A stretch of DNA of 64,000 nucleotides from Mesorhizobium sp. B1-1-8 (GTDB lineage: Bacteria > Pseudomonadota > Alphaproteobacteria > Rhizobiales > Rhizobiaceae): positions 1,116,001 through 1,180,000 of the forward strand of contig NZ_CP083956.1 in the NCBI RefSeq assembly GCF_006442795.2. The letters are read 5' to 3'. The position numbers and the translations under genes are program-made. Below, in pieces: positions 1-8,496 of the stretch; the stretch's first letter is position 1, and every line of letters begins with the position of its first letter. The notes under the pieces are model-generated. The model did not search any database and was not told where the DNA came from. It was given only the letters and a program-made list of their open reading frames with translations.

Positions 1-1
1 T

Positions 2-97
2 TCCTACGGCATTTTTCAGTTCGGCAGAAACACCGACGCCAACGTCGCGCAGGCCGGCGACGGGCAGAGTGGAGCAGCCTTGCTGTTCGGCTGGTAG
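2..97 (+). CDS. Curlin-repeat protein, C-terminal end only
   Basis: The first 96 bases read as an open frame without a start, ending in TAG at 95-97. The 31 residues contain the curlin-like pattern Q-F-G-x-x-N-x-x-x-x-x-Q-x-G and end with LLFGW, as in CsgA/CsgB-type amyloid subunits, which form extracellular curli fibres. This is the 3' end of a gene starting left of the window. No other curli gene is recognisable here. The fragment is short, so the assignment rests on one repeat; a haemolysin-like glycine repeat is the main alternative. Confidence 0.55.
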   Translation, partial: SYGIFQFGRNTDANVAQAGDGQSGAALLFGW

Positions 98-231
98 GCG
101 AGAAACCACGGATTGCGGATACGTGGACGGCTGTCCGGTCAAGCATCCGCAACCGATGATCGGTTACAGCCCGCGAGGCCTGCAAGCGGCGCCCGCAAAA
201 CACAGGGGGCGGCTTTCGGCCTCAGAGAGCC

Positions 232-564
232 TCAATCGTCCCAATCATCCCAATTGTCTTCATCCTGCGGCGGATAGTTGGGAATGACCCGGATAACCGG
301 CCGCGGACGCTGATAGCGCCAGTAATATTCGTCCGGTTGCGGCTCATAGGTGCGGTAGATTTGCCGATAGTGATGCTTGGGCTTCCAGTACGCGTGCTTC
401 TTGTGCGGTCGCACGCAATAGCCGTCCTCGGTCAGATAGGCGCATGTGACATGCGCCTCTTGAACCAGACTGTCTCTGTCCGGCACAGCGATCATTGGTG
501 CCGCCTGCACCGCAAACGTCGGAGCCAGCATGGCCCCGGCAAGCGCAAGAACTGACAATTTCAT
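232..564 (-). CDS. Small exported acidic/aromatic protein of unknown function
   Basis: The product is 110 residues with a clear signal peptide (MKLSVLALAGAML, cleavage near AVQAAP). The mature part has two cysteines (TCAYLTEDGYC), a histidine/lysine/tyrosine-rich middle and an acidic tail ending in DNWDDWDD. The frame is open further upstream, but the ATG at 564 is chosen because GGAGAGG lies just before it and the signal peptide begins there. I do not recognise a family. The His-rich stretch and Asp-rich tail could bind metal, which is only a guess. It is monocistronic. Confidence 0.6.
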   Translation of the reverse strand: MKLSVLALAGAMLAPTFAVQAAPMIAVPDRDSLVQEAHVTCAYLTEDGYCVRPHKKHAYWKPKHHYRQIYRTYEPQPDEYYWRYQRPRPVIRVIPNYPPQDEDNWDDWDD

Positions 565-828
565 CGACCTCTCCATCGTCTCCAGGTTAGGTCGGAAGAA
601 CCCCCGGATTGGGGGCGATTTGGGGCGGCCGGTGATCACTTTGATTTTCCGCCGCACATACGAGCGTCAGATCATGTTTTCTGCCGGCATGCTCAAAGCC
701 CGCCCTTCAGGCCTGAATTCTCCGCACCATCCCCGCGAAACAGGCGGCGCATGAGACCGCAGATCATTGTTCACGGGCTTCCAACGGCCGGCAAAAATGG
801 GCTCCCCCCTGGCTTCGGCTGACCTCGC

Positions 829-1323
829 TCACCTGGAGACGGCCGTCGCTTTGCGGCTACGCTGGCGCGCATAGGCCACGCAGGCATCGACCGTGCTGAC
901 GCAGAGCGCATCGACGCTGTTCGGCATATTGTTATCGCCGGCATAGGCAACTTCCGCGACATGGCCGCCGACCATGCGGATCTGTGTATTGCAATAGCCG
1001 CCGGGCGCGACGTTGACGGATCCCCCAACCGCGGGGATCGCGCCCACGGCCATTGTCGGCATTGCAATGCTGAGATTGCCCCGCTGCACCGTGCGCTGAT
1101 AGGTCCAGATCTGGCCGGAAGGTCCCACATCGGCCGTAGCGGTCGGAAAGCCGGCGCACATGCGAACGTCGGCCTCGCTGAGACCGACCATCTCCTTGCG
1201 CGCCGCTGCCGTCGTTGCATCCACCTTGGCGACGCGCGAAGTGTCATCGGGGATGACGCAGGAAGACAAAACGCCGGCCGTGAAAACAGGAAGGACGAGC
1301 TTTCGAATGCATTGGAATGTCAT
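829..1323 (-). CDS. Putative lipoprotein of unknown function
   Basis: The protein has 164 residues. It begins with a lipoprotein signal whose lipobox LSSC puts the lipidated cysteine at residue 22, followed by VIPDD. The mature part has a conserved-looking segment (GLSEADVRMCAGFPT) resembling small SmpA/OmlA-like outer-membrane lipoproteins, then a glycine-rich middle and a basic C-terminus. No strong ribosome site precedes the ATG at 1323, so the start is less certain than the frame. It is transcribed alone, away from the curlin-like fragment. Family not recognised. Confidence 0.6.
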   Translation of the reverse strand: MTFQCIRKLVLPVFTAGVLSSCVIPDDTSRVAKVDATTAAARKEMVGLSEADVRMCAGFPTATADVGPSGQIWTYQRTVQRGNLSIAMPTMAVGAIPAVGGSVNVAPGGYCNTQIRMVGGHVAEVAYAGDNNMPNSVDALCVSTVDACVAYARQRSRKATAVSR

Positions 1324-1600
1324 GCGGACTGTCGGAATTGGGTGGCTGCCCCGGCGCCCTCTTGCTAGCTAGGCAACCAGACGATCGCGTCAACCGGGCG
1401 ATGTTCACGAAAACTTCAGGCGCGTGCCAGATGCCCATCGCCGGCGCCGGCCCGTCTGGGCCGGCGGAAACTCAGATCCAGCCTCGCACGTGTCTATATA
1501 GCTTCATGAAGCCTCGGGCCGTGTGAGCTATGTCATAGTTTATTGCAGTGCGAAGGAAGCTATTGGCATTTGCGTATGTTCGACCGGACGGGAGGAAGCC

Positions 1601-1819
1601 GTGCCTTATTCGCAAACCTACGTGCGTGCTTATCTGGACCGCTATCTCGGTCACTTGGGACCTCGAATTGAGATGGTCGAGACGGACCGGCAAGCGTTTG
1701 TGCGGGTCGTCGAGGACGAGGAAGAGCGCATCTATTCGTTCGAGGCGGGATCGTCTGCACTGGCCTTCGCGGAACGCCAGAGAATGCGCCTGCGGCTCCC
1801 TGCCATTATGCGTCCCTAG
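1601..1819 (+). CDS. Small conserved-looking protein of unknown function
   Basis: A 72-residue frame starting with GTG at 1601, preceded by GGGAGG with good spacing. The frame is open upstream to 1523, but the ribosome site fixes this start. The product begins VPYSQTYVRAYLDRYL and contains a strongly acidic centre (VVEDEEERIYSFEAG) and an arginine-rich end. There is no signal peptide or membrane segment. Function unknown; the good translation start is the main support. A frame on the opposite strand (1472-1846) is a weaker alternative. Confidence 0.45.
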   Translation: MPYSQTYVRAYLDRYLGHLGPRIEMVETDRQAFVRVVEDEEERIYSFEAGSSALAFAERQRMRLRLPAIMRP

Positions 1820-1927
1820 CCTGCGCCAGATACTCCGGACGACCATTTTGCTCCGGCCGCTTGCTGCGCAACCCGACGCTCTCCGGAAATGCGCGACCGG
1901 TCAGCAGACGACCCGGTAAATGCGTGT

Positions 1928-3322
1928 TCACACAACGCGGACATAGCTGGTCATGCCGGTTTTCTGGTGCTCGATGATGTGGCAATGCAGCAGCCAGTCT
2001 CCGGGATTGTCGGCAACGAAACCCAGCTGAACCTTCTCATTGGGCTGGATGAGATAGGTGTCGGAGATCAGCGGCTCGATCACGCGCGTCGAGGACGACA
2101 GCAGCTTGAAGCTCATGCCGTGCAGATGGATCGGGTGCGCGTGCGGCGTCAGGTTTTCCATGTCGATGACATAGCTCTTGCCGAGCTTCAGCTCGGCCAG
2201 CGGCGCGGTCGGATCCGGCGTGTCGCCCGGCCAAGGCACCTTGTTGATCGCCCAGAAGCTGTAGCCGAGGGAGCCGCATATGCCGTCGCCCGGCACATTT
2301 TCCGCCGTGGCGCTGAGCGCCAGGGCAATATGTTTCGCGCCGGCAACGTCCACCTCCTGCACCGGATTAGCCTCCAACGCCCCAAGGCCGCGAAGGTCGC
2401 GCCGGAGCGAGCCTCCGACCGCGCGCAGCGTCGCCAGCACCTTCGGCTTGGTACCCCGAACGTCGCGCAGGCTGACGATCGCCCCCTCGTCGTCGGGCAT
2501 GCGGATGGCAAGCTCCAGCCGCTGGCCGGGTCCGAACAGCAAGGCGTCGGGCGTAAAGCGCTGCGGCACCGGATTGCCGTCGAGCGCGATGACCGCCGCT
2601 TCCGCGCCCTCGACACGGAAGGCGTAGATGCGGGTAACGTCGGTGATGGCGGCCCTGAGCCGCACCAGGCCGCCGGCGGGCGCGTCATATTGCGGCTGGT
2701 CGAGCCAGTTGGCGCTGCGCACCGTGCCGAAAGTACCGGTTTTCGCCGCATCGCGCGGCCGGAACTGCTCGATGAACTGGCCATCGTCGCCGAGCCGCCA
2801 GTCGCGCAAATTGATTACCACCTCGGCATCGAATTCCGGATCGTTCGGGTTCTCCACCACGATCACGCCGGTCAGCCCATGGCCCATCTGCGTCAGCGTG
2901 TTGCAATGCGGGTGATACCAGAAGGTGCCGGCATCGGGCGGCGTGAAGGCGTAGTCGAACCGATCGCCAAGATAGACATAGGGCTGCACCAGGAACGGCA
3001 CGCCGTCCATCCTGTTCGGCACGCGGATGCCATGCCAATGGATTGTCGTCGGGTCATCGATGCCGTTGATCAGTTGCGCGGCAAACGGCTCGCCTTTTCG
3101 CATCCTGACGACCGGAGGCATGCCGGCCTCGCCATAGGTGAGCACATTCCTCGTTGGTGCGCCATCCATAAGCCGAGCCTGGATGCTGGCGGTCTTCAGG
3201 ATCACCGGATCGGGCTTTGCTGCCGCGAGGCCGGCCAGTCTGCCCATGGTCGAGGCGCCGATGCCCGCGAGGCCGGCGGCAGCGGCAGTTTTGAGAAGGA
3301 CGCGACGCGTGAATATGGTCAT
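1928..3322 (-). CDS. Multicopper oxidase, Tat-exported
   Basis: The 464-residue protein is a periplasmic multicopper oxidase of the FtsP/CotA/CueO type, which oxidises a substrate (metal ion or phenolic) and reduces oxygen to water. A twin-arginine signal (TRRVLLK, residues 5-11) precedes an alanine-rich export segment. All four copper motifs are visible: HWHG at 95-98, HPH at 137-139, HPIHLHG near 405, and HCHIIEH at 446-452 with the axial Met457. The gene starts 81 bp after the tonB gene on the same strand and may belong to that transcript, which would suggest iron or copper handling. Substrate cannot be told from sequence. Confidence 0.9.
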   Translation of the reverse strand: MTIFTRRVLLKTAAAAGLAGIGASTMGRLAGLAAAKPDPVILKTASIQARLMDGAPTRNVLTYGEAGMPPVVRMRKGEPFAAQLINGIDDPTTIHWHGIRVPNRMDGVPFLVQPYVYLGDRFDYAFTPPDAGTFWYHPHCNTLTQMGHGLTGVIVVENPNDPEFDAEVVINLRDWRLGDDGQFIEQFRPRDAAKTGTFGTVRSANWLDQPQYDAPAGGLVRLRAAITDVTRIYAFRVEGAEAAVIALDGNPVPQRFTPDALLFGPGQRLELAIRMPDDEGAIVSLRDVRGTKPKVLATLRAVGGSLRRDLRGLGALEANPVQEVDVAGAKHIALALSATAENVPGDGICGSLGYSFWAINKVPWPGDTPDPTAPLAELKLGKSYVIDMENLTPHAHPIHLHGMSFKLLSSSTRVIEPLISDTYLIQPNEKVQLGFVADNPGDWLLHCHIIEHQKTGMTSYVRVV

Positions 3323-3403
3323 ATGGCTCCGGACAGCAACGACGCTGGAGTAATTCAGGATTGGACTGAGCTGTTCAAGTACCTGTCCCTGATGGCGGCA
3401 AAT

Positions 3404-4402
3404 CTAGTCCCGCAAGCTGAACACGAAGGGCGCCGTACGGGTCACCCGCCCGCCGAGTTCGGCCGGCGGCGCCGGCACCGAAGCGCCCTGCAATGCGCCG
3501 AGTGCTGCGCGGTCGAGATCGCCGTCACCCGAGGAGCGCGCCAGCCGGGCCGAAACCACCCTGCCGGACGAATCGACCGTAAAGGTCACATCGGCTTGTC
3601 CCGCCGCGCGCCTCGGCCTCGCCGCGCCCGGATAGCGCGTATGGCGCCTGATCCACACCGCCAGGCTGGAATTCCAGCGCGACGGGCTGACGCTCGACCG
3701 CGGCGCGACATCGGCAGATTGCGGCGCGGCCGCCTTCGCCGCCGTCTTGGTGTCGATGCTCGCCGTCATCACGGTATTGGGCGGCGCTGCCTTTTCTTTC
3801 TTCGCACGCTGTTTCGGCTGTTTGACCGGCTTCTTTTCGGCTGTTTTCTTCTTCGCCTCGACCGGCTTGCTCGCCTTGACCTCGGCCTTGACCGGCTTCG
3901 GTTCCGGCAGCGGGATGACGACGTGGGGCGCCACGGTCTCTGTGATGTCTGGCACAATCCCGTCCAGAGGCGGCCGTCCGCTCGGCGCCGCCAGGGTCTG
4001 CCCTGCCGGTTCGGCTTGCGAGGCCTCCTCGACCTTCTCGGTCTCGACCGGCGGTTCCGTTACAGGCTCGGTCTCTTGCACGACAGACTCCGGCGCCGGC
4101 TCTGTCACCGGCTTAAGCTCGGTGGACTTGTCCGTTTCCTCAGCCGCATCGGGTGGCTCAGTTACCATATCGAGCATGGCTGTCTCTTCCGGGCTGGGCG
4201 CGACCACCAGCGGCGACACCTCGATCGCGAGCGCCGGCGGCGAACCGCCGTCCGGCTCGGCGAAGCTCAGGCTCTGCACGGCATAGGCGACCACCATATG
4301 CCCGGCGATAACGATAGCGGCGGCAATTGCCCACCGGCCGGCGTCGCCTGCGCCGAAGCGCGGCTGCCTGATCCCGGACAAGGCCATGATCGCTTGCGTC
4401 AA
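3404..4402 (-). CDS. tonB: TonB-family energy transducer
   Basis: The 332-residue protein has one N-terminal membrane segment (about residues 24-45), a long Pro/Glu/Val/Lys-rich periplasmic spacer, and a C-terminal TonB domain containing the family-typical RYPGAARPRRAAGQADVTF region and a final FSLRD. TonB carries proton-motive energy from ExbB-ExbD to outer-membrane receptors for siderophores, haem or other nutrients. Its start overlaps the exbD stop by ATGA, so translation is coupled. No TonB-dependent receptor lies in the window, so the nutrient is unknown. Confidence 0.88.
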   Translation of the reverse strand: MTQAIMALSGIRQPRFGAGDAGRWAIAAAIVIAGHMVVAYAVQSLSFAEPDGGSPPALAIEVSPLVVAPSPEETAMLDMVTEPPDAAEETDKSTELKPVTEPAPESVVQETEPVTEPPVETEKVEEASQAEPAGQTLAAPSGRPPLDGIVPDITETVAPHVVIPLPEPKPVKAEVKASKPVEAKKKTAEKKPVKQPKQRAKKEKAAPPNTVMTASIDTKTAAKAAAPQSADVAPRSSVSPSRWNSSLAVWIRRHTRYPGAARPRRAAGQADVTFTVDSSGRVVSARLARSSGDGDLDRAALGALQGASVPAPPAELGGRVTRTAPFVFSLRD

Positions 4403-4890
4403 GGGGGCGAACTCCCGCTCGTGACTGGCGCGGGAGCCATGGCTCCGGCCGAGGCCGCGCTGTCGGAGCCGGATGCCGTCTCCAGCCCGACCAGCGCGAC
4501 CTTGAGATAGCCGGCGCCGCGCAGAAGGTTCATCACCTCCATCAGCTCGCCATATCCAACCGCCTTGTCGGCGCGCAGGAAGATGCGCGTCTGCTTGTCG
4601 CCTTTGGTGCGGCCGTCGAGCGCGGCGGCGAAAGCGGCGCGCGGCACGGCGTCATTGCCGATCGCCAGCGTAAGATCGCCTTTCAAGGTCAGCAACGGGG
4701 GCGTCTGCGGCCGCGGCGCCGGCGCCGCCGTCGAGTCTGGCAGGTCGACATCGACGTTGACGGTCGCCAAGGGTGCCGCCACCATGAAGATGATCAGCAG
4801 CACCAGGATAACGTCGATGAACGGCGTGACGTTGATCTCGTGGCTTTCCTCGAGATCGTCGCCGGTGGTTTCGCGCGTCCTGGCCGCCAT
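4399..4890 (-). CDS. exbD: Biopolymer transport protein ExbD
   Basis: The 163-residue protein has the ExbD/TolR layout: a short cytoplasmic N-terminus, a single membrane helix with the proton-carrying aspartate ([11 protein letters not shown], Asp26), and a periplasmic domain. It works with ExbB as the proton channel that energises TonB. It lies 6 bp after exbB and overlaps tonB by 4 bp. It carries an extra Ala/Ser/Pro-rich tail after the folded domain. It is distinct from the tolR gene at 47.1 kb, which belongs to the Tol-Pal cluster. Confidence 0.92.
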   Translation of the reverse strand: MAARTRETTGDDLEESHEINVTPFIDVILVLLIIFMVAAPLATVNVDVDLPDSTAAPAPRPQTPPLLTLKGDLTLAIGNDAVPRAAFAAALDGRTKGDKQTRIFLRADKAVGYGELMEVMNLLRGAGYLKVALVGLETASGSDSAASAGAMAPAPVTSGSSPP

Positions 4891-4896
4891 CGCCGC

Positions 4897-5928
4897 TCAC
4901 TCCGCCGCCAGCGCGGCCGCCGATGGCACGTTGCGGAAATCGAGGTCGCGGCTGACCAGCCGCTCGACGCCGGCCGAGGCGTCGGCAATGATCTGCCTGT
5001 AGCCGGCTATCGAGCGCGCAAAGACATTGTAGATGACCACAGCCGGGATCGCCGCGACAAGCCCCATGGCGGTGGCGAGCAGCGCCTCGGCGATGCCGGG
5101 CGCCACCACCGCGAGGTTGGTCGTCTGCGCCTGCGAGATTCCGATGAAGGCGTTCATGACGCCCCAGACGGTGCCGAACAGGCCAACGAAGGGGGCCGTG
5201 GAGCCGATGGTCGCCAGCACGCCGGTGCCGCGCGACATGCGCCGCGCCGCGGCCGCCTCGATGCGCGACAGCCTGGAGGTGACGCGCTCCTTCAGGCCGT
5301 CGCCCGGGACATGGTCGAGCGCGCCCACCGAAAGCGCCCGTTCTTCCTCCGCCGCCCGCACCAGGAGCGCGCCGAGGCCGTTGCTGTGGCCAAGCACGCG
5401 GACGGCCTCAATCAGCGTCGCGGCGTTGCCGATCGCATTGGCTGCCCGGCGCGCCCTGAGCTTGCCGCCAAAAACCTCCAGCGATTTGGCCAGCCACACC
5501 GTCCAGGTGACCAGCGAGGCGAAGGCGAGCCCGACCATCACCGCCTTGACCACGATGTCGGCGGCCATGAACATGCCCCAGGGCGACAAATCATGCGGCA
5601 GCGTCAGCGGGATGGCAGAGGGCGGCTCCTCGCCGGCGACGGTGGCCGGTGCACTGGCGGGAGCCTGATCGACCGGTGCCTCGGCAGCCGGCGCTTGCAC
5701 GGGCGCTTGCGCAGCCGGAGCCGAAGTCGCCGGCTGGGCCTGCGCCGGGACAATGCCGGCCGAAAGAATGAAGGATGCGGCGAGCGCCGCAAGAAGCGCG
5801 TTTCGCGACAAGGCTCGTTCCCGCTCGCTGACCGCACGCAGCCGCGGGCCGCGCAGCGTCCGCTCGCCGGCTGCAAGGCACACCGCGTCGACGTCAAAGG
5901 CTGTCTGAGCATCAGGTCCGACCAACAT
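4897..5928 (-). CDS. exbB: ExbB, MotA/TolQ/ExbB proton channel
   Basis: The C-terminal 230 residues carry the MotA/TolQ/ExbB channel domain, with [20 protein letters not shown] and the typical [19 protein letters not shown] stretch. The 343-residue frame is longer than E. coli ExbB because of an N-terminal export-like segment (about residues 41-65, ending PAQAQ) and an Ala/Pro-rich linker, as in other rhizobial ExbB proteins. ATG at 5928 is chosen because GGAGG precedes it, though spacing is short; the TTG next to it, or one just before the export segment, are alternatives. First gene of exbB-exbD-tonB. Confidence 0.9.
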   Translation of the reverse strand: MLVGPDAQTAFDVDAVCLAAGERTLRGPRLRAVSERERALSRNALLAALAASFILSAGIVPAQAQPATSAPAAQAPVQAPAAEAPVDQAPASAPATVAGEEPPSAIPLTLPHDLSPWGMFMAADIVVKAVMVGLAFASLVTWTVWLAKSLEVFGGKLRARRAANAIGNAATLIEAVRVLGHSNGLGALLVRAAEEERALSVGALDHVPGDGLKERVTSRLSRIEAAAARRMSRGTGVLATIGSTAPFVGLFGTVWGVMNAFIGISQAQTTNLAVVAPGIAEALLATAMGLVAAIPAVVIYNVFARSIAGYRQIIADASAGVERLVSRDLDFRNVPSAAALAAE

Positions 5929-5984
5929 CCGCCTCCAATGCGGCCGCCGCTGTCCAGGGGCTCCACAGGGCGGCCGATGCCGGC

Positions 5985-6014
5985 TTGACTATAAAACATG
6001 AGTTCAATAGTCAA
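5985..6014. promoter_or_regulatory. Inverted repeat upstream of exbB, candidate iron-regulator site
   Basis: TTGACTAT (5985-5992) is repeated in inverse as ATAGTCAA (6007-6014), eight perfect pairs around 14 bases. ACTATAAA also occurs twice as a direct repeat (5988-5995, 6014-6021). Inside lies TGA-N9-TCA (5999-6013), which fits the iron-responsive-operator consensus known for RirA in rhizobia. It sits 57 bp before the exbB start. The iron link is inference. Confidence 0.45.
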
Positions 6015-6149
6015 CTATAAAGGCGACGGTGTCGATCAAATTGCGGGACGGCTCCGGTCCCGCAAGCTGCTTTCCATATCGGGCTGATAGCTCTGGACTG
6101 CGGTGCTATCGCCGGGCCACGATGGCGGGCAGCGACCGAGGCAGCAGCG

Positions 6150-6824
6150 ATGATCACCGCGACACCGTTCGATTTCCCTTATGATGGCCGGCTGGTGCCG
6201 GAGAGCACCGCGCTGCTTGTCATCGACATGCAGGAAGATTTCCTCTCGCCGACCGGCTATTTCGCCAGAAAGGGATATGACTCGACGCCGCTGCGGGCCA
6301 TTTTGCCGACGGTCAAACGGCTGATCGCGGCAGCCCGCGCGGCCGGCCTCACCGTTGTCCACACCAGGCAAGGCTACCGCGCCGACATGGCCGACATGAC
6401 GCCTTACGAGACATGGCGCCGCAAGCGGGCCGGACTGGACGGAACCGATGTCCTGCTTCGCTGCGGCGCCGGTTTCCAGATCGTTTCCGACATCGAGGTC
6501 GCGCCCCAGGACATCATCGTCGACAAGACCTGCAACGGCGCCTTCACCTATACCGACCTGGAACTGGTGCTGCGCTCGCGCGGCATAACGCATCTGCTGT
6601 TTGCCGGCTGCACCACGGATGTCTGCGTGCACAGCACCTTGCGCGAGGCCTGCGACCGCAATTTCCAGTGCCTGACGATCGCGGACGCCTGCGCCAGCGG
6701 CGACCGGTATGCGCATGAAGCCGCGCTGCATATGGTGACGGTCGAGGACGGCGTCTTCGGCGCGCTGGCGGATTCGGCGGCTGTCGTCACCGCACTATCA
6801 CGACTCGCGAACGGGGCGAGCTGA
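6150..6824 (+). CDS. Isochorismatase-family cysteine hydrolase
   Basis: The 224-residue protein has the fold and triad of the isochorismatase-like hydrolases: Asp26 (VIDMQEDF), Lys126 (VDKTCNGAF) and nucleophile Cys159 (CTTDVCVHSTLREA). The CTTDVCVHST form is typical of the amidase branch that includes biuret hydrolase and related ureide or amide hydrolases, rather than of true isochorismatases. A cytoplasmic amidase is therefore likely; the substrate is unknown. It is monocistronic, and its last 38 bp overlap the convergent small gene at 6787-6978. Confidence 0.88.
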   Translation: MITATPFDFPYDGRLVPESTALLVIDMQEDFLSPTGYFARKGYDSTPLRAILPTVKRLIAAARAAGLTVVHTRQGYRADMADMTPYETWRRKRAGLDGTDVLLRCGAGFQIVSDIEVAPQDIIVDKTCNGAFTYTDLELVLRSRGITHLLFAGCTTDVCVHSTLREACDRNFQCLTIADACASGDRYAHEAALHMVTVEDGVFGALADSAAVVTALSRLANGAS

Positions 6825-6978
6825 AGAGTTCGGCATCGCTTGGATCGCCGGCCTCCGGGCAGCCGATATCCTTGCGGATATCCATCGGCAGCAAATAGAG
6901 TGCCCGCGCCGCCCGATAGCGGGCATGGGTGGCTGCGTATTCTGTCGCCAGGCGATTGATGGACGAGAGGATCGACAT
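6787..6978 (-). CDS. DUF1127-like small protein
   Basis: The 63-residue product starts MSILSSINRL and contains RALYLLPMDIRKDIGCPE, a segment resembling the short DUF1127 motif (an amphipathic region followed by a LxxDIGL-like sequence), which is abundant in alphaproteobacteria and linked to RNA maturation or nutrient signalling in some species. ATG at 6978 follows GAGAAGC. Its 3' end runs 38 bp into the convergent hydrolase gene, so the two transcripts overlap. The family call is by motif only. Confidence 0.6.
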   Translation of the reverse strand: MSILSSINRLATEYAATHARYRAARALYLLPMDIRKDIGCPEAGDPSDAELFSSPRSRVVIVR

Positions 6979-7249
6979 TTGCTTCTCGCTTGGTTGATGC
7001 CGGCATCGGAAGCATCGGCACCCACCAGGACGAATGACGGGTGCCTTTCGGAACGGCGGGGAGGAATTTTTCTCGTGCATTGCCGGTCGATGGGACGCTT
7101 GTCGTGATTGGCCCTTCGATCGCTATTCGTCGGTGGCCGAAATTTTTTCGCCTGCGCCGTTCCGTTCCCGGCATCGTGTTCGTCTTGACGGTTGCGACGA
7201 TTACGGAAGCCACGACGGCCTCCGCCGCCAGGACAAATGGAGCCAAGCC

Positions 7250-7564
7250 ATGTCGACCGCTGTGACCTTGATCAATGTCTTTACCGCCAAGCCCGGCAAG
7301 CAGCAGGATCTCGCGAAAACCCTTGCCGAAGGAACGCGGAACTTCTTCAGCAAGCAGCCGGGCTCGCTGTCGTCCTCCGTGATCGTCGGCGGCGACGGCA
7401 GCAAGGTGGTCAACATCTCGCAATGGCGCTCGGCCGAAGACATCGCCGCCTTCCGCAGCGATCCCCGCTTCGCCGATTACATGAAGACGATCATGGAGCA
7501 TGGAACCGGCGAGAGCGTGATGGGACATGCCAGCTATTCCCACACGGGCGGAATCGAGGACTAG
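7250..7564 (+). CDS. Antibiotic-biosynthesis-monooxygenase (ABM) fold protein
   Basis: The 104-residue protein has the small dimeric alpha/beta-barrel pattern of the ABM family: TLINVFTAKPGKQQDLAKTL at the start, VVNISQWRSAEDIAAFRSDP in the middle. Members are cofactor-free monooxygenases, haem-degrading proteins or stress proteins. ATG at 7250 follows GGAG. The stop is 8 bp from the GTG of the ECF sigma factor, with AGGAGG spanning the junction, so both are one operon. It may be a target or sensor partner of that sigma factor. Confidence 0.75.
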   Translation: MSTAVTLINVFTAKPGKQQDLAKTLAEGTRNFFSKQPGSLSSSVIVGGDGSKVVNISQWRSAEDIAAFRSDPRFADYMKTIMEHGTGESVMGHASYSHTGGIED

Positions 7565-7572
7565 GAGGTTGC

Positions 7573-8496
7573 GTGACCGATTCGCATGATCATCCCGTTG
7601 CGACGACCGAAGCCAGGCTTCGCGCATTCGAGCGTGAAGCCGCCGGGTTGAGAGCCCGGCTGCACCGTTATTGCTCGCGGATGGTGGGATCGGTCATCGA
7701 TGGCGAGGACATCGTCCAGGAGGCTTTGGCCAAAGCTTTCGTGGCGATCAGGAATGGCGACATGCCCGAAAAGACCGAGCCCTGGCTGTTTCGCATAGCG
7801 CACAATTCAGCACTTGATTTCCTGCGCAAGCGAGCCCGTTCCCGGATGAGCGAAAGCGAGGTCGAGATCGATACGATCGCCGACGAAGATTCCCCAATCG
7901 ATGCGCGTATCGCCGCCCAGGCGAGCCTTGCCGAGCTGATGCAATTGCCGCCGGCGCAAAGATGCACCGTCGTGCTGAAGGACGTGCTCGGCCACAGCCT
8001 CGAGGAGATCGGCGATATCCTCGAAACCACCGAAACGGCGATCAAGGGAGCGCTGCAGCGTGGCCGCGAGAGCCTGCGCAGGCTGGCGGCCGCGCCGCGG
8101 ACGTCATCGCCGCGCCCGGCCCTCAACCGAGAGGATATGCGGCGCCTCGGCGACTATGTCGCGGCTTTCAATGCCCGGGATTTCGACGCCTTGCGCGGCC
8201 TGCTTGCCGACGACGTGAAGCTGGAACTGGTCAATCGGCTTCGCGCCGAAGGCAAGGAATATGTCGGCAAATATTTTGGCCGCTATTCCGACGAGACGCA
8301 CTGGCACTTCACCACCGGCCTCGTCGAAGGCCGGCCGGCCATCCTGGTCACCAGTCCGGATCGTCCCGACGGACCGCCGCGCTACTTCATCCTTATCGAT
8401 TGGGAGAATGGCCGGATCGCCGGAATCCGCGATTTCCTTTTCGCGGACTACGTCATGGATGGCGTCGACTATACCGCGCAGCCGCCGTCTCGGTGA
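7573..8496 (+). CDS. ECF sigma factor with SnoaL-like C-terminal domain
   Basis: The 307-residue protein has sigma region 2 (about residues 28-95, DGEDIVQEALAKAF and PWLFRIAHNSALDFLRK), region 4 (about 125-175, CTVVLKDVLGHSLEEIGDIL and ETAIKGALQRGRE) and a C-terminal NTF2/SnoaL-like domain (about 190-300). Such tails are known in ECF41- and ECF56-type groups, where they control the sigma factor in place of an anti-sigma protein; no anti-sigma gene is present here. GTG start at 7573 after AGGAGG. The last 44 bp overlap the convergent flavin oxidoreductase gene. Confidence 0.85.
   Translation: MTDSHDHPVATTEARLRAFEREAAGLRARLHRYCSRMVGSVIDGEDIVQEALAKAFVAIRNGDMPEKTEPWLFRIAHNSALDFLRKRARSRMSESEVEIDTIADEDSPIDARIAAQASLAELMQLPPAQRCTVVLKDVLGHSLEEIGDILETTETAIKGALQRGRESLRRLAAAPRTSSPRPALNREDMRRLGDYVAAFNARDFDALRGLLADDVKLELVNRLRAEGKEYVGKYFGRYSDETHWHFTTGLVEGRPAILVTSPDRPDGPPRYFILIDWENGRIAGIRDFLFADYVMDGVDYTAQPPSR

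Noticed and set aside
1889..4510. Very long plus-strand open frame (873 codons)
   Set aside because: It is the mirror of the multicopper oxidase and TonB genes on the other strand; the product is Arg/His-rich without domains, as antisense frames in GC-rich DNA are.
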